From Methyloferula stellata AR4 (GTDB taxonomy: Bacteria > Pseudomonadota > Alphaproteobacteria > Rhizobiales > Beijerinckiaceae): DNA of 64,000 nucleotides. The DNA is taken from contig NZ_ARWA01000001.1 of assembly GCF_000385335.1 (NCBI RefSeq), positions 1,876,001 through 1,940,000 on the forward strand, read 5' to 3'. How positions within the stretch are numbered: the stretch's first letter is position 1; each line of letters opens with the position of its first letter. Shown here one piece after another: positions 25,423 to 36,039 of this stretch. Under the pieces are notes generated by a model. It was given only the letters and a program-made list of their open reading frames with translations, searched no databases and had not been told where the DNA came from. The position numbers and the translations under genes were made by a program.

Positions 25423-28400
25423 CTAAAGCGCCGCCAGGGCATGGTCGAGGGCGGATTCACTCAATGTCACGATCTTTGGCCCATAGGTCCAGATCAGCAG
25501 CATCCGCAGCTGTTTTTGCGGCCAAAGCGGTGCCAAAGCGGCGCGGTAAAGCGCCATTTGAATCAAATAATCGTGCGGCGTGTCACCGGCGTTGCAAGGC
25601 TGACCGGTCTTGAAATCGGCAACCAAGACATGCGTCTCATTTTCGGCGATACGATCGACTTGGCCGATGACGTCGATAGGCGTGCCCTTATGGATGATGC
25701 GCCCGGCGATCGGCACTTCGGCTTTGGAGCCAGGCGCGAAAAGCTGGACGAGCTCCGGCGCATCGATGACGGCCAAGACGTCTTCGACGATTTTGGCGTG
25801 TTCGAGCGGCTCTAGATCCTCTGCCCGCGCGGCGAGAAAGGCTTCGCTCATCGACGATCGGCGTTCAGGTGCGACCGCGGGCAGATATTGCAGCAAAACA
25901 TGCATCAACTGACCGCGCCGCATGGCCCCGCGCTGCGCCGTCGAAATGGCCTTGATCTCGAAGGCATCGGCAGCGGCGAGCGCCGACGACGGCCGCAGCG
26001 GCGGACGTGGAGCGGCCTCATAGGCGACAGGCGCGCGCAGGCAATCGGGCAGCGCCGGAGCCGCATCGTGCTTCGCTGCAAGTGCGACGGGCGGCGGCAC
26101 CGGCCTCGTGCCGGGCGAAAAGCGGCGCAGCAGCGTTTCCTCCCGGTTCCAAAATGCGGGGAAAGGCTCAAGATCGCTTTCGAGCGCGGCTTTAATCATG
26201 CCGTACCAGCACTCGGGCTGCGGCGCACGCGCACCATGAAAGCCAGCGATATAAAGCCGTTCCTCGGCGCGCGTGAGCGCCACATAGAGAAGCCGCCTGT
26301 ATTCTTCCTCAGCGGTGTCCCGCGCGTGCTGCCGTGCAACCGCGACAGCCGTGCAATCCTCCGCCTTGCGCGGCGACCAGGCGAGGATCGTATCGTCGTC
26401 GGCACCGCGAAGCGCAAAGAGTTTCGGATCGTGATGCGAACCAGGTGCGCCGCACGTATCCGGCAAAAACACGATCTTGGCTTCGAGCCCCTTCGCCGCA
26501 TGGACCGTCATTACGCGCACCGCGTCGGCACTTGTCTCCATGTCGCGCTTGACGGTCAGATCGATCTTTTCGAGACCGTCGAGAAACAGGCTGAGCGAGG
26601 GCGCCGGCTCCGTCTCGTGCAAAAGCGCCAGACGCAAAAACTCATCCATGGCATCGCAGGCCTCGGGACCAAGACGCGCTTCCATATCGCGGCGGCCATT
26701 ATCCTCGCTTAACAGCCGCATGTAGAAAGCAAAGGGCAAGTCTTTCGCCGCGCGCAGACGCCAAGTAGAAACCTTGGCAAAGGCTTGTTTGTGCGTCTCG
26801 ACCGGCGATTGAGCCAAAGCCTCGAACAGGCTGCCGGTGCGGCGCGGCGCGATCATCATCAGATCATCATCGTCCAAGCCGACGAGCGGCGATTTCAAGA
26901 CCGTCGCCAAACTGAGATCGTCTTGCGGCAGAAGTGCTACGCGGCCCACCGCGATGAGATCCATCACAGCAATATGCGCGGTGAGTTCGAGGCGGTCGGC
27001 GCCGGCGACCGGCACATTGGATTGTTTCAGTGCGCGGATCACGGCTTCGAAAAAAGGTCCGCGCGTGCGCACCAGGATCAGAATATCGCTCGCGCGGATA
27101 TTGCGCGGCAGTCTCGTCTTCGAGTCGAAGACATATTCGCCGAAGCTGCCGAGCAAGTCTGCGATCTTGGCCGCGATGCGATTTGCGACGATGCTCGGCG
27201 GGTCCTGTTCGTCGAGCGCGTCGAGCGGCAGGCTCCAATCGCTGGGCGCATCGCGCTGCTGCGCGCCGGCAAGCGGCCAGAATTCGATGAGGCCCGGCAG
27301 GTCGCGTTTCAGAGCGGCGTGCTCGATCCAAATATCCTCGACGACGCCCTTTTTATGCTCGGGCCGATCGAAGATCCTGTCAACCGCGTTCAAGACCGCA
27401 GGAACCGAACGAAACGACATGTTCAGCTCGACATGCGCGAAAGCCTCATTGCCGGCCTTGAATTTCTTCTCCAGCATGCGGCGCATCTGATGAAACATAT
27501 GCGGCGCCGCACCCTGGAACGAAAAGATCGATTGCTTGTCGTCGCCGACGGCAAAGAATGTGCGCGCCGTCGATCCGGCGCCCGCGCCGACGCCAAAATC
27601 GCTCATCAATTCTTTGAGGATCTTCCATTGCGCTTCGCTCGTATCCTGCGCCTCATCGACGAGAATATGATCGATGCCGCGATCAAGCTTATAGAGCACC
27701 CACCGCGCATCGGAGCGGGCCAAGAGCGCCAATGTTTTCTCGATAAGATCGTTGAAATCCAGGAGCCCCCGCGCACCCTTGAAATGCTCGTAACGTGCGA
27801 AAACCTCACGCGCGATGGCGAGAAGCGCGTTCGTGCGTTCGACAATCGCCACGGCCTTGCCTTTGTCGCGCAATGTTTCAAGGCGTCGCTGCTCGCTTTG
27901 CAACTCGGCCAAGAGATCGGGGCGCGCTTTGGCCGGCGTGCCGGTCATAAGATTTTTAGCAGGCGTGCCCTTGCCTTCTTCGGTGAAGAAGATTTGCAGA
28001 TAGAAATCGGCGCACACTTCCGGCTGCTGCATGCGCAAAGTACCAGCGGCTTCACGAAAGAGAGCCGCGCGGCCCTGATCCGTCACCTTCGAACTTTGAT
28101 CGAGGAAAGCCGCGATCTCATTCCAGCGCGCGGGAGGAATGCCGCCTTCGATCATCTCCCGTGTGACCGAAGCGGTGCTGTCGTCCGGGCTCAGAAGAAG
28201 AGCCCGCCGCAGCCGCGCCTCATGCGCGCTGGGCGGCATTTTGCGGAAGAGAAAGGCATGGCGCATCGCCTCTTGGACGATGCCCTCGAAACCATCATCC
28301 GAGGTTTCGGTGACAAGCCGCTCAAGATGCGCGCCAAGCATGCCTCTGTCTTGCGCGGCATACGTCAAGACGTCGAGACGCGCCTGTTCGAGCAAGCCTG

Positions 28401-28869
28401 CCTGGCGCAAATCCTCCAGCACTTCGAAACGCGCGGGTACATTGGCTTCAAACGGAAAGACATGCAGGAGCCTTTCGCAAAAGGCATGAATGGTCTGGAT
28501 TTTGAGGCCGCCCGGCGTTTCCACCGTTCGCGCGAAGAGACGGCGCGCGAAGATCAGCACCGCATTGTCCCGCGCCGTCGCGCCGGTCTCGATAATGGCG
28601 GCGCGCAGAGCCTGATCGTCGAGCCGCGTCCATTCGGCCAGCGCTTCGAACACGCGCTGCGCCATATTGGCCGCCGCCGCCTTCGTGAAGGTCAGGCACA
28701 GGATTTTGGCGGGCGGCACGCCATTGAGCAGCAGGCGCAAGACGCGCTGCACGAGAACATGCGTTTTGCCCGAGCCCGCATTGGCCGAGACCCAGACCGA
28801 TTGCGCGGGGTCCGACGCATTATGCTGCCGGACCCGCGTATCGTGCGGAATGTCATTGGCGAGTGTCAT
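25423..28869 (-). CDS. addA: Double-strand break repair helicase AddA
   Basis: 1148-residue UvrD-type helicase-nuclease; with AddB it resects DNA ends for RecA-dependent repair. Walker A SANAGSGKTHVLV lies at about residues 28-40, motif II HILVDEAQDTSEAQW near 395, and motif VI as LYVALTRAEERLYI. The C-terminal RecB-like nuclease motif is VADFKTG, followed by QMALYR. The start overlaps the addB stop by 4 bp, so the subunits are coupled. Confidence 0.95.
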   Translation of the reverse strand: MTLANDIPHDTRVRQHNASDPAQSVWVSANAGSGKTHVLVQRVLRLLLNGVPPAKILCLTFTKAAAANMAQRVFEALAEWTRLDDQALRAAIIETGATARDNAVLIFARRLFARTVETPGGLKIQTIHAFCERLLHVFPFEANVPARFEVLEDLRQAGLLEQARLDVLTYAAQDRGMLGAHLERLVTETSDDGFEGIVQEAMRHAFLFRKMPPSAHEARLRRALLLSPDDSTASVTREMIEGGIPPARWNEIAAFLDQSSKVTDQGRAALFREAAGTLRMQQPEVCADFYLQIFFTEEGKGTPAKNLMTGTPAKARPDLLAELQSEQRRLETLRDKGKAVAIVERTNALLAIAREVFARYEHFKGARGLLDFNDLIEKTLALLARSDARWVLYKLDRGIDHILVDEAQDTSEAQWKILKELMSDFGVGAGAGSTARTFFAVGDDKQSIFSFQGAAPHMFHQMRRMLEKKFKAGNEAFAHVELNMSFRSVPAVLNAVDRIFDRPEHKKGVVEDIWIEHAALKRDLPGLIEFWPLAGAQQRDAPSDWSLPLDALDEQDPPSIVANRIAAKIADLLGSFGEYVFDSKTRLPRNIRASDILILVRTRGPFFEAVIRALKQSNVPVAGADRLELTAHIAVMDLIAVGRVALLPQDDLSLATVLKSPLVGLDDDDLMMIAPRRTGSLFEALAQSPVETHKQAFAKVSTWRLRAAKDLPFAFYMRLLSEDNGRRDMEARLGPEACDAMDEFLRLALLHETEPAPSLSLFLDGLEKIDLTVKRDMETSADAVRVMTVHAAKGLEAKIVFLPDTCGAPGSHHDPKLFALRGADDDTILAWSPRKAEDCTAVAVARQHARDTAEEEYRRLLYVALTRAEERLYIAGFHGARAPQPECWYGMIKAALESDLEPFPAFWNREETLLRRFSPGTRPVPPPVALAAKHDAAPALPDCLRAPVAYEAAPRPPLRPSSALAAADAFEIKAISTAQRGAMRRGQLMHVLLQYLPAVAPERRSSMSEAFLAARAEDLEPLEHAKIVEDVLAVIDAPELVQLFAPGSKAEVPIAGRIIHKGTPIDVIGQVDRIAENETHVLVADFKTGQPCNAGDTPHDYLIQMALYRAALAPLWPQKQLRMLLIWTYGPKIVTLSESALDHALAAL

Positions 28870-31800
28870 GCCGCGCCCTCGTCAATACCGCCGGCACTCC
28901 ATTCCTTGACGCGCGCCAGGTGATCATAGGCATTGTAGCGTGCCGCATATTTCGGAAAAGGCCGGGCCGGATAGGGCTGAGACTCATCGCGCAACTGATT
29001 GAGCAGAAGGACGAGATCGTCGTAATGTTTCTGCACGACGGTTTCAAAAGCGACTTTGCCTTTTTCAAAGCGAAGCAGCCGTTCGAAACTCTTGGCGCCG
29101 CCGAGCTTCAGATAAAGCGCCTCCCTCACAGGTGACGCCGGACCGAATGCGCCGCGTTCCGCCATGGCGGCCTCAAGCGTCAATTGCGGTGCGAAGCCGA
29201 CTTGCACTTCCTTGAGGCCGGGCGGCGCGCCGGTCTTGTAATCCAGGATGGCGAGGCTGCCGTCGCTGAGATGTTCGATCCGGTCCGCGATGGCCGAGAG
29301 CGTGAAGACCGATCCATCGCTTAGGGGAATATCGAGCGTGCCTTGGATCTCCACGTCGATATGGGTGATCGTCTTGCGCCGCACCGCTTCGACGTTCAAG
29401 AGAAACGCGATCTCTTCTTCGATGCGGTGCCAACGGAAGGTTGCAAATTGCGGATCTTGCAGATAGATGGCGCAAAGATCTTTCAACAACGCCGTCAGCA
29501 CGGTGCCAGCTTCCGGCGGCAAGGGGCCGGACGGATAAAGTTCGGTGAACTTCGCCAAAGCCTCGTGCATGACCATGCCGACGGCGCGCAATTCGATCTC
29601 TTGCGCGATAGGCGGCAGTTCGGCGAGCCTTAGAATGGATTCGGCGAAGATCGCATAAGGGTCGCGCCGCAGCATTTCGATGCGCGTTACGCTGAGCCGC
29701 GTGGGCCGGAGCTCAAGCGGCGGTTTCGGCGCCGGACGCTTGACCGTTTTAGCCCCGGTTTCGGGCCGGTCGATTGCGCGGGCGAGCGCGAGAATGCTTT
29801 CGCCGCGCGTGACAGAGGTTTCCCATGCAGGGCCGCCAAGCGCTGCGAGGCGCTGAATGAAACGGGAGGCGACCGTCGGCGTCCCGCCGCGTTTGGCGGC
29901 GCGCGAGAGAATAACGCGCCGGCTGCCCATGGCCTGCGTGAAATCATGGGCGGTCTGACCAATCTTGCGTTCGGGCGGCGTCAGACCCAGTTCGGCACGC
30001 ATGGGCCGGTTGAGGAAGGCGTCGCTTTGCGCCTGCGGCGGCCAGATTGTTTCGTCGAACCCGCCAAGTACCATGACGTCGGCTTCCATCAAGCGCGCTT
30101 CAAGCAGGCCGAAAATCTTCAGCCTTGGATGCGCGCGGGCAGGCCCTTGCAGACGCGTCTCCTGCGCGACGCGCATGAAAAAATAGGCGTAGGATTCGGC
30201 CTCGAACATCATGCGCTGGGATGCGTGGGCGCCCAATTCGTCGAAAAGCATGTCGAGCGCGTCGCGGTCTTCGCCGCCGCTGCCGATCCCATCCTCGCCC
30301 TTGGTCGCTGCCGCGAAAGCGCGCCGATGCGCATCGATCCAAGCTGGCAGAGCGTAGCTGCCTTGAAGCTCATGCAGCGGCGCCAGGGCGCTTTTGAGGC
30401 GCCGCAAAAGATCTTCAAGCAAAGCCCACTCGCGATCCGCGATCCGCCTCTGGGCCGGATGCGATTTTCCTTGCGCCGCCTCGCGAGCGGTGGCCACGGT
30501 CTTCGCCGGATCGGAGAGATCGAAGCTGATGGGCGCTCGCGCGATGCCGATTTCGTAAAGCGGCCATAGGGCTTCGATTTTGTCCCGCGGCAATCCAAAC
30601 CGTGCCAAGGGATGTTGCAGCAAGGCAAGAAGATCGACGTGGTCTTGCGTCGCGCTTGCGATGAGCCTTGCGAGCCGCCCATGCGGGCTTGCGCTCAATG
30701 TCTCGCCGGCGGAATCGTCGACCTCTATCGCCCAGCGTGCGAGTTCCGCCTTCACGCGCCGCGCAAGCTCGCGATCCGGCGTGACAAGCGCCGCCGTCTC
30801 ATGCGGATGCGCGAGGACTTCACGAAGGGCGATGGCGAGACAAAGCGCTTCTTCGCGTTCATCCGCAGCCTCGATCAGCGTGACGCCTTCGAGCGCCTGC
30901 GCGAGATCGGCATCGCTCACCGCTTCGCGATAGAAGCGCCAGAGATCGGTCGTATCGGCCGGGCGCAAGGCCTCGGACACAAAATTTTGCCGTGCCGCGA
31001 GTGCAGGCGTTGGATCGCCGACCTGAGTGACCTCCTCGCGCTTGATCGCGAGTGCCGGCAGGAGCCGCGCCAGCGCCGCTTGCGGATGGCCGAAACAAGG
31101 TTCCGTGCCCTCGCTGACACCGGCCGAGATGAGAGTCCACGCCGCTTCGTCGAGATGGACATCGAGCCCCGGCAGGACGACGGCGCCTTGTGGCGCGCGC
31201 GCGATGGCTGCGAGAAGTCGCGCGGTGGCGCGATTGGTGCCAGTCGAGCCGATGGCGATGACGGGGCCCGCACGGCCGGAGAGAATGCGCGCGCTTTGCG
31301 CATCGACGAGTTGCATGCGGCGGCGTGCCGGGTCGACCAAGCCTCGCGCATCGAGAATATGCGGCCATTGCCGGATCGCTATATCGAGAAACTCGATTGT
31401 GATGCGCCAATACATGTCGAATTCCGGCAAGACCAGCGGATCGAGCCTCGTCCATTCGACATCTTCGATGATCAATTCGTCGATCAGGCCTGCGAGTTCC
31501 GCGGCGAGATGCCAGGCATCGACGGGCGATTTACCGACGATCGGCACCTCATCGGGATCGATGGCGCGGTTGCCCGCTGCATCGATCGAGACGATGGCAT
31601 GGGGCAGGCTCGCCGCCCAGGCCAGCACGAGATCGGATAGAAGCATGCGCCGCAAAATGTCGTTGGCAGCGAGCGGCAGATCGGGATCGAGCGGGGAATC
31701 GAGGCCCGTTTCTTCGAAGAAAAGATCTGTCTCGGTCGCGTCGAGCGCGCCAAGCGGCAGGAGACGCGGCAAAAGCGTCGCCGGGCGATCGAGGGCGTGG

Positions 31801-31982
31801 GCCAGTTCATCCGCCAGCGCGCGGGCCGCGCGTCGTGTCGGCACATAGATTGTCGCGTCGGCGATCTCGAGCGGGCCAAGCGCGCGTGAAAAACCCGCGA
31901 TGATCTCGCCGTCGAGCAAGGCTTTGACAAACGTCTTCAGAAAAGGCGCGCCGGGCGGGATTGAAAAGACATTGGGGCGCAT
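28866..31982 (-). CDS. addB: Double-strand break repair protein AddB
   Basis: About 1038 residues from the ATG at 31982 (MRPNVFSIPPGAPFL), which is the usual AddB start; the frame also offers a TTG 16 codons earlier. It has an inactivated helicase-like N-terminus and a C-terminal PDDEXK nuclease domain (LAILDYKTGAPPG). Acts as the partner of AddA in end processing. It follows an acyltransferase gene closely but is unrelated to it in function. Confidence 0.94.
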   Translation of the reverse strand: MRPNVFSIPPGAPFLKTFVKALLDGEIIAGFSRALGPLEIADATIYVPTRRAARALADELAHALDRPATLLPRLLPLGALDATETDLFFEETGLDSPLDPDLPLAANDILRRMLLSDLVLAWAASLPHAIVSIDAAGNRAIDPDEVPIVGKSPVDAWHLAAELAGLIDELIIEDVEWTRLDPLVLPEFDMYWRITIEFLDIAIRQWPHILDARGLVDPARRRMQLVDAQSARILSGRAGPVIAIGSTGTNRATARLLAAIARAPQGAVVLPGLDVHLDEAAWTLISAGVSEGTEPCFGHPQAALARLLPALAIKREEVTQVGDPTPALAARQNFVSEALRPADTTDLWRFYREAVSDADLAQALEGVTLIEAADEREEALCLAIALREVLAHPHETAALVTPDRELARRVKAELARWAIEVDDSAGETLSASPHGRLARLIASATQDHVDLLALLQHPLARFGLPRDKIEALWPLYEIGIARAPISFDLSDPAKTVATAREAAQGKSHPAQRRIADREWALLEDLLRRLKSALAPLHELQGSYALPAWIDAHRRAFAAATKGEDGIGSGGEDRDALDMLFDELGAHASQRMMFEAESYAYFFMRVAQETRLQGPARAHPRLKIFGLLEARLMEADVMVLGGFDETIWPPQAQSDAFLNRPMRAELGLTPPERKIGQTAHDFTQAMGSRRVILSRAAKRGGTPTVASRFIQRLAALGGPAWETSVTRGESILALARAIDRPETGAKTVKRPAPKPPLELRPTRLSVTRIEMLRRDPYAIFAESILRLAELPPIAQEIELRAVGMVMHEALAKFTELYPSGPLPPEAGTVLTALLKDLCAIYLQDPQFATFRWHRIEEEIAFLLNVEAVRRKTITHIDVEIQGTLDIPLSDGSVFTLSAIADRIEHLSDGSLAILDYKTGAPPGLKEVQVGFAPQLTLEAAMAERGAFGPASPVREALYLKLGGAKSFERLLRFEKGKVAFETVVQKHYDDLVLLLNQLRDESQPYPARPFPKYAARYNAYDHLARVKEWSAGGIDEGAA

Positions 31983-32033
31983 GGTTCGGTCATTCGTGAA
32001 GGGCGGCTTTGCTCTTTGCAAAGATGCCAAAGT

Positions 32034-33137
32034 CTATTCGGCGCTTCTCGGCACGGGATCATTCGTTTCCTGCGCTTTTTTGCGCGAGGACAGATAGCGT
32101 CCGGCAGCGATCGTCGGCTTTTCAATAGCTTTATGGAGACCCGCAGACAGTCCCAAGACAATCGCCAAAGTCAGCGCCAGAGCAAGCGGAAAACCCAAGC
32201 CGCAGGCCAGCATCAACAGCTTCAGAAGCGAATAGCCGATCAAGGCGTGAATGAGATAGAGCGGATAGCTTATATCCGCCAGACGGTCGAGAATGGCGAC
32301 ATTTCGAATCGAGTCGCGCATCACGAAGAGAGCGGAAAACACGATAAGAGCATAAAAATAGTTGATGGTGATCGCGGGAAACAAATTGGCATAAACGCCA
32401 TATTTCCAGCAGATGACGAACATCAGCGAAAACGCGGCTATTCCTGCGATCAAGGCCTTTGCCGTGATCAAGTTGCGCAAGCGGTAATGAAACAGCACGC
32501 CGATCAGCATGAAAACCAAAAACGCGGCGTTCGCCTGGATGATCGGGGAGAGCGCCAGCATAGTCGCCGCGGTCAGCGCGAGCGCCACCGAATATAGAGC
32601 GGCCAATGATCCGAGCCGGATAAAAGGCGCGATAAGCGCCATGATCACATAGAACTTCAGCTCTGTCAGCAAGGTCCAATTGACCGTGTCGAAAACGGGC
32701 AGATAGAGCAGGTCTTCGATCAAAAACGCATTAGCCAGAATCTCTTTATTCGAATGGACAAAAGGCAGTCCCCAAAAATGCGCATTCGCAGCGATAACGG
32801 AAAGCTGGAGGGCGAAGCCCGCGAAATAGGTAGGATAAATTCTCAAAGCGCGCGCGGCGAGAAAGGTCAAAGACGTATGGTGCGCCAGCGAGAAGGGGAG
32901 AACCAATCCGCTGATCAAGAAAAATAGGCCGACGCCGAAAGCCCCGGGGTTGAACGAGATGAGGCTAAAAACATTTTTCAGTGCGGAAATGAAAGTGGGA
33001 GTCGGCGGATTCTGAGCGGGCGTGCTTGTGATCTGGCCTATGATGTCGGAATTGTTCCAGAAGACGCCCAGATAATGCGTAACGACGACACAAAGCGCGG
33101 CGATACCGCGCAGTTGGTTAGCGAATACGACGCGCAT
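32034..33137 (-). CDS. Acyltransferase 3 family membrane protein (OafA-like)
   Basis: 367 residues with about ten membrane segments and the family N-terminus LRGIAALCVVVTHYL, in which His21 is the likely catalytic residue. LARALRIYPTYF-like sequence (AARALRIYPTYFAGFA) is also characteristic. Such proteins O-acylate sugars of polysaccharides, LPS or peptidoglycan from the membrane; the acceptor is unknown here. No polysaccharide cluster is adjacent. Confidence 0.88.
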   Translation of the reverse strand: MRVVFANQLRGIAALCVVVTHYLGVFWNNSDIIGQITSTPAQNPPTPTFISALKNVFSLISFNPGAFGVGLFFLISGLVLPFSLAHHTSLTFLAARALRIYPTYFAGFALQLSVIAANAHFWGLPFVHSNKEILANAFLIEDLLYLPVFDTVNWTLLTELKFYVIMALIAPFIRLGSLAALYSVALALTAATMLALSPIIQANAAFLVFMLIGVLFHYRLRNLITAKALIAGIAAFSLMFVICWKYGVYANLFPAITINYFYALIVFSALFVMRDSIRNVAILDRLADISYPLYLIHALIGYSLLKLLMLACGLGFPLALALTLAIVLGLSAGLHKAIEKPTIAAGRYLSSRKKAQETNDPVPRSAE

Positions 33138-33435
33138 TTGATGCTTTGCCGTACCGGCGGGGCTCGGAAACGATCACCGTCTACAAGTGCCTCTCGAACT
33201 GCATAGCGCAAGACGGGCTCATGTATCATGGCGCAATAAGGCTGTTCGGTGGCCGGCCTGCAAATCCGTAGGCGTAATCGTCCGTCGCTCGGGATCGCAC
33301 GCCGTATTCACACATGTGGATGGATGGCGAAATCAGCGCGATCTCAATAACATAAAGCGCGGGTTGATGATTTCGATAAGTGCTTGATGCGAAAGGAAAG
33401 GCAGCGTAGGCTTATCTCTGCCGCCGATGCCATGC

Positions 33436-33509
33436 GCGGGTGTAGTTCAATGGCAGAACGGCAGCTTCCCAAGCTGCATACGAGGGTTCGATTCCCTTCA
33501 CCCGCTCCA
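33436..33509 (+). tRNA. tRNA-Gly (anticodon CCC)
   Basis: A 74-nt cloverleaf. Acceptor stem GCGGGTG pairs with CACCCGC, the anticodon stem is GCAGC/GCTGC around the loop TTCCCAA, the T-arm is GAGGGTTCGATTCCCTT, and CCA is encoded. Anticodon CCC reads GGG glycine codons. Confidence 0.96.
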
Positions 33510-33948
33510 ATTTTAACTCTCCGCGAATGTTATCCTCCGCCTTTTATCAGGTCACTTCAGTGATCTGGCTCCTTTGGGCCAAAAAGCGATGAGAATCCTG
33601 GTCAGAATCGCCGCGTGGGCACGGCGTTATTCGCTCGAGCAGCATCGGATTTCCGTTCCCCATTGAACGGCCAGATACCCATAAATTTTCTTATCATCGC
33701 AGCCTTCCGGCGAAACTCGCGACGCATGTTCAAGATGACGTGCAGCTCGCCTGGGCGTCGAAAATCGTCACGTTCGAAATGATCTTCCCGGACAAGCAAT
33801 CTGCAGGACGCCAGGTTCAAAGTGACCGCCGTTGCGGCCAGATGCAAAGATATAGGACCAGCCACGCCGGGATCGAAACCAATCGCATCCGGGCCGCGTT
33901 TCTCGATGCTTCCGACGTCTTCGCGGCTACAATATTAATCTGGAGCCA
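33510..33948. other. Intergenic region without a convincing gene
   Basis: These 439 bp lie between the tRNA and the phasin gene. Short open frames exist on both strands (for example 33602-33865 minus) but overlap each other, lack good ribosome-binding sites and match nothing I recognise. It may hold gene remnants. Confidence 0.5.
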
Positions 33949-34305
33949 TTAATCTGGAGCCTTGAATCCATCGATCGTTTGCAGCTTGGACAAAACGGCT
34001 TCCGCAGGCTTCGAAACGTCTTTGGCAAGTCTGGAATAGAGTTCGCCGATCTTCGCCGCCTGAGCCACAAATCGCTCATAGTTAGACTTCGCGTATTCGG
34101 ACTGAATTTGAATCAGGTCCTCAAGCGATTTTGCCGTCAGCAGTTTCTCCAGATACGCCGCGTTCGCCTCCAGAGACTCCTTGGAGAAATCAGTTGTTTC
34201 GGCGGCAATCGTCTGGAGCCCCTTCGCAAGCGAAGCGGCAACAGAACTCGCCGTCTCAAGCTGTTCCTTCCCTAATTTCTGGACTTCATCGAATTTGTTG
34301 GTCAT
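33949..34305 (-). CDS. Phasin family protein
   Basis: About 118 residues, almost wholly helical, with the phasin pattern EQLETASSVAASLAKGLQTI and SLEDLIQIQSEYAKSNYERF. Phasins coat polyhydroxyalkanoate granules; some act more generally as stress proteins. A start at ATG 34305 or the adjacent GTG 34308 is possible, with AAGGA upstream. The stress-related genes that follow fit either role. No PHA synthase is in the window. Confidence 0.87.
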   Translation of the reverse strand: MTNKFDEVQKLGKEQLETASSVAASLAKGLQTIAAETTDFSKESLEANAAYLEKLLTAKSLEDLIQIQSEYAKSNYERFVAQAAKIGELYSRLAKDVSKPAEAVLSKLQTIDGFKAPD

Positions 34306-34898
34306 CACGCTAGGTCCTTATGCCGATTGAAGGAAACTACTGCGGTTGCACTGATTACCCGATTTGGCCGATGATAACGCCGATACGCTCGACATATTTT
34401 TAATGATCGCGCACAAAAGCTGTATGTCTCTCGAAGGCTGCGCGATTTCCCATCCTTTGAAGGCTCGTTATCACGAGAACCTCTCCCATTATAAAACTGC
34501 GACGCCCACATAAAAATAAACCATATAATGTCAGCGACGGATCGATTTGATCTGGCACAACTCGCGGTAACGTTTTCCGGGTAGCATCAGTAATCGACGC
34601 GGTGGGTCGATCTTGATCGGTGTATTAATAATTAGGCATTCTACTGCGACACCTAGGTGGATTTGGCGCTGATTTCTAAAGGGCATGGCCGGCACTTTGT
34701 TGAACAAAGTTGGCACGCCCGTTTTGATGCCTTGCAAGTAATCCCGTTGACCGCCCCAATATCGCCTGGAACAATAAAGGTACCTGCCGCTAGTGCCGCG
34801 ATTTTGAGAATCCGCTCGAAAGCTAACGGCCGCATAAAGTCCAGCTAACAAGATAAATTTGCGTTTATCATCTCATCACGAACGAAGAAGGGCGCATC
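34306..34898. other. Intergenic region without a convincing gene
   Basis: A 593-bp stretch between the phasin and HdeD genes, richer in A+T than most of the window. Short frames on both strands (such as 34531-34851 minus) show no recognisable domain. It should hold the phasin and HdeD promoters; any further content is unclear. Confidence 0.5.
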
Positions 34899-35480
34899 AT
34901 GCCTCCGCTCAAGCTATCTGCTGCCACATTCCCCGCTTTGACCCAATCAATGCATGACCACTGGGGGGTATTTCTCGCAGAGGGGATTATTTTAAGTCTG
35001 CTCGGACTCGGAGCGATTGCTATTCCCCCCATCGCCGGTCTTGCCGCGACGGTCTTCCTCGGCTGGCTGTTTCTTATCGCGGGCGTGGCAGGTCTCGTTT
35101 CGACATTCCGAACACGCCATGCGCCAGGCTTTGGATGGTCGCTGCTATCGGCATGCGCCGCGGTCGTCGCCGGTGGCATATTGCTGTGGAACCCATTGCA
35201 AGGCATGGCAACCCTTACCTTTGTTCTGACAGCCTTTTTCATCGTCGACGGCATTATGACGATCGCTCTTGCTTTTGAGCATCGCCGCGAGCTGTCGGGC
35301 AAATGGGAGTGGATGATGCTAAATGGCGTCGTCGATTTGATCCTTGCCGGCATCATTATTTCCGGTTTCCCGGGTACACTGGTCTGGGCGCTAGGTCTCC
35401 TCGTCGGTATCGACATGCTGTTTGGTGGTGCTGCGCTCGTCGCAATGGCATTACAGGCACGCAATGCACCTTTAAGGTGA
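34899..35480 (+). CDS. HdeD-family membrane protein
   Basis: 193 residues with six membrane segments in the HdeD pattern (WGVFLAEGIILSLLGLGAIA, LTAFFIVDGIMTIALAF, LGLLVGIDMLFGGAALVAM). In E. coli HdeD supports acid resistance at high cell density; the role here is inferred from the family. The gene is followed by another small membrane protein gene 49 bp on, and then by a universal stress protein. Confidence 0.85.
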   Translation: MPPLKLSAATFPALTQSMHDHWGVFLAEGIILSLLGLGAIAIPPIAGLAATVFLGWLFLIAGVAGLVSTFRTRHAPGFGWSLLSACAAVVAGGILLWNPLQGMATLTFVLTAFFIVDGIMTIALAFEHRRELSGKWEWMMLNGVVDLILAGIIISGFPGTLVWALGLLVGIDMLFGGAALVAMALQARNAPLR

Positions 35481-35529
35481 TCGCCTCGCAGCTTTAATCG
35501 AAGTCGCATGCATACTGAGGCCGTCAAAT

Positions 35530-36039
35530 ATGTCTGTTACCGTCCGCTGGCTGCTTCATGACTCGCCATTCATCGCAATGCTGTTGCTCGCATTCGTGGG
35601 CTTGGCTTTTCGTTTGCCTGTCGCTTATTGGGTTATTCTGACGCCGATATTCGGTGTCATTTCGATCGTCGCAGGATGGCGCCATTTTGAAACAAGACAA
35701 GCACGGCTGGCGCTGGTCACTTCTCTGGCTCTGAATTGGGGCGCCTTAATAATCGCCATTTATCTACTCTACAATAGCGGCGTGCGGGGCGTGCTGAACG
35801 CCAACGCCAATTCACTCGCTATGATGATCTTGTTGGCGCTCGGCACTTTCGTAGCCGGCGTCCAGGCAAGGGTATGGCAGATCTGCGCGGTTGGCGTCGC
35901 TCTATTCCTTGCGGTGCCGGCTCTTGGGTGGCTCGATCAATCACCATTGCTTTTGACGGCTGTCACGCTGGTGATCATTGCGCTCGGTGGTCTTACATGG
36001 TGGGTGAGCCAGGGGCAGCGCGATGACGTCAAGCCATAG
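35530..36039 (+). CDS. Small integral membrane protein of unknown function
   Basis: 169 residues with about five hydrophobic segments, among them FIAMLLLAFVGLAFRLPVAY and SLAMMILLALGTFVAGVQA. No charged catalytic motif is evident. It probably forms a transcription unit with the HdeD gene. I do not recognise the family. Confidence 0.7.
   Translation: MSVTVRWLLHDSPFIAMLLLAFVGLAFRLPVAYWVILTPIFGVISIVAGWRHFETRQARLALVTSLALNWGALIIAIYLLYNSGVRGVLNANANSLAMMILLALGTFVAGVQARVWQICAVGVALFLAVPALGWLDQSPLLLTAVTLVIIALGGLTWWVSQGQRDDVKP

Noticed and set aside
26785-28923. A 712-codon open frame on the plus strand
   Set aside because: Antisense to addA, with Arg-rich composition and no recognisable domain.
33602-33865. 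An 87-codon minus-strand frame after the tRNA
   Set aside because: No good ribosome-binding site, overlaps another frame, no recognisable domain.
34531-34851. A 106-codon minus-strand frame before the HdeD gene
   Set aside because: Composition and lack of a start signal suggest a chance frame; no domain seen.
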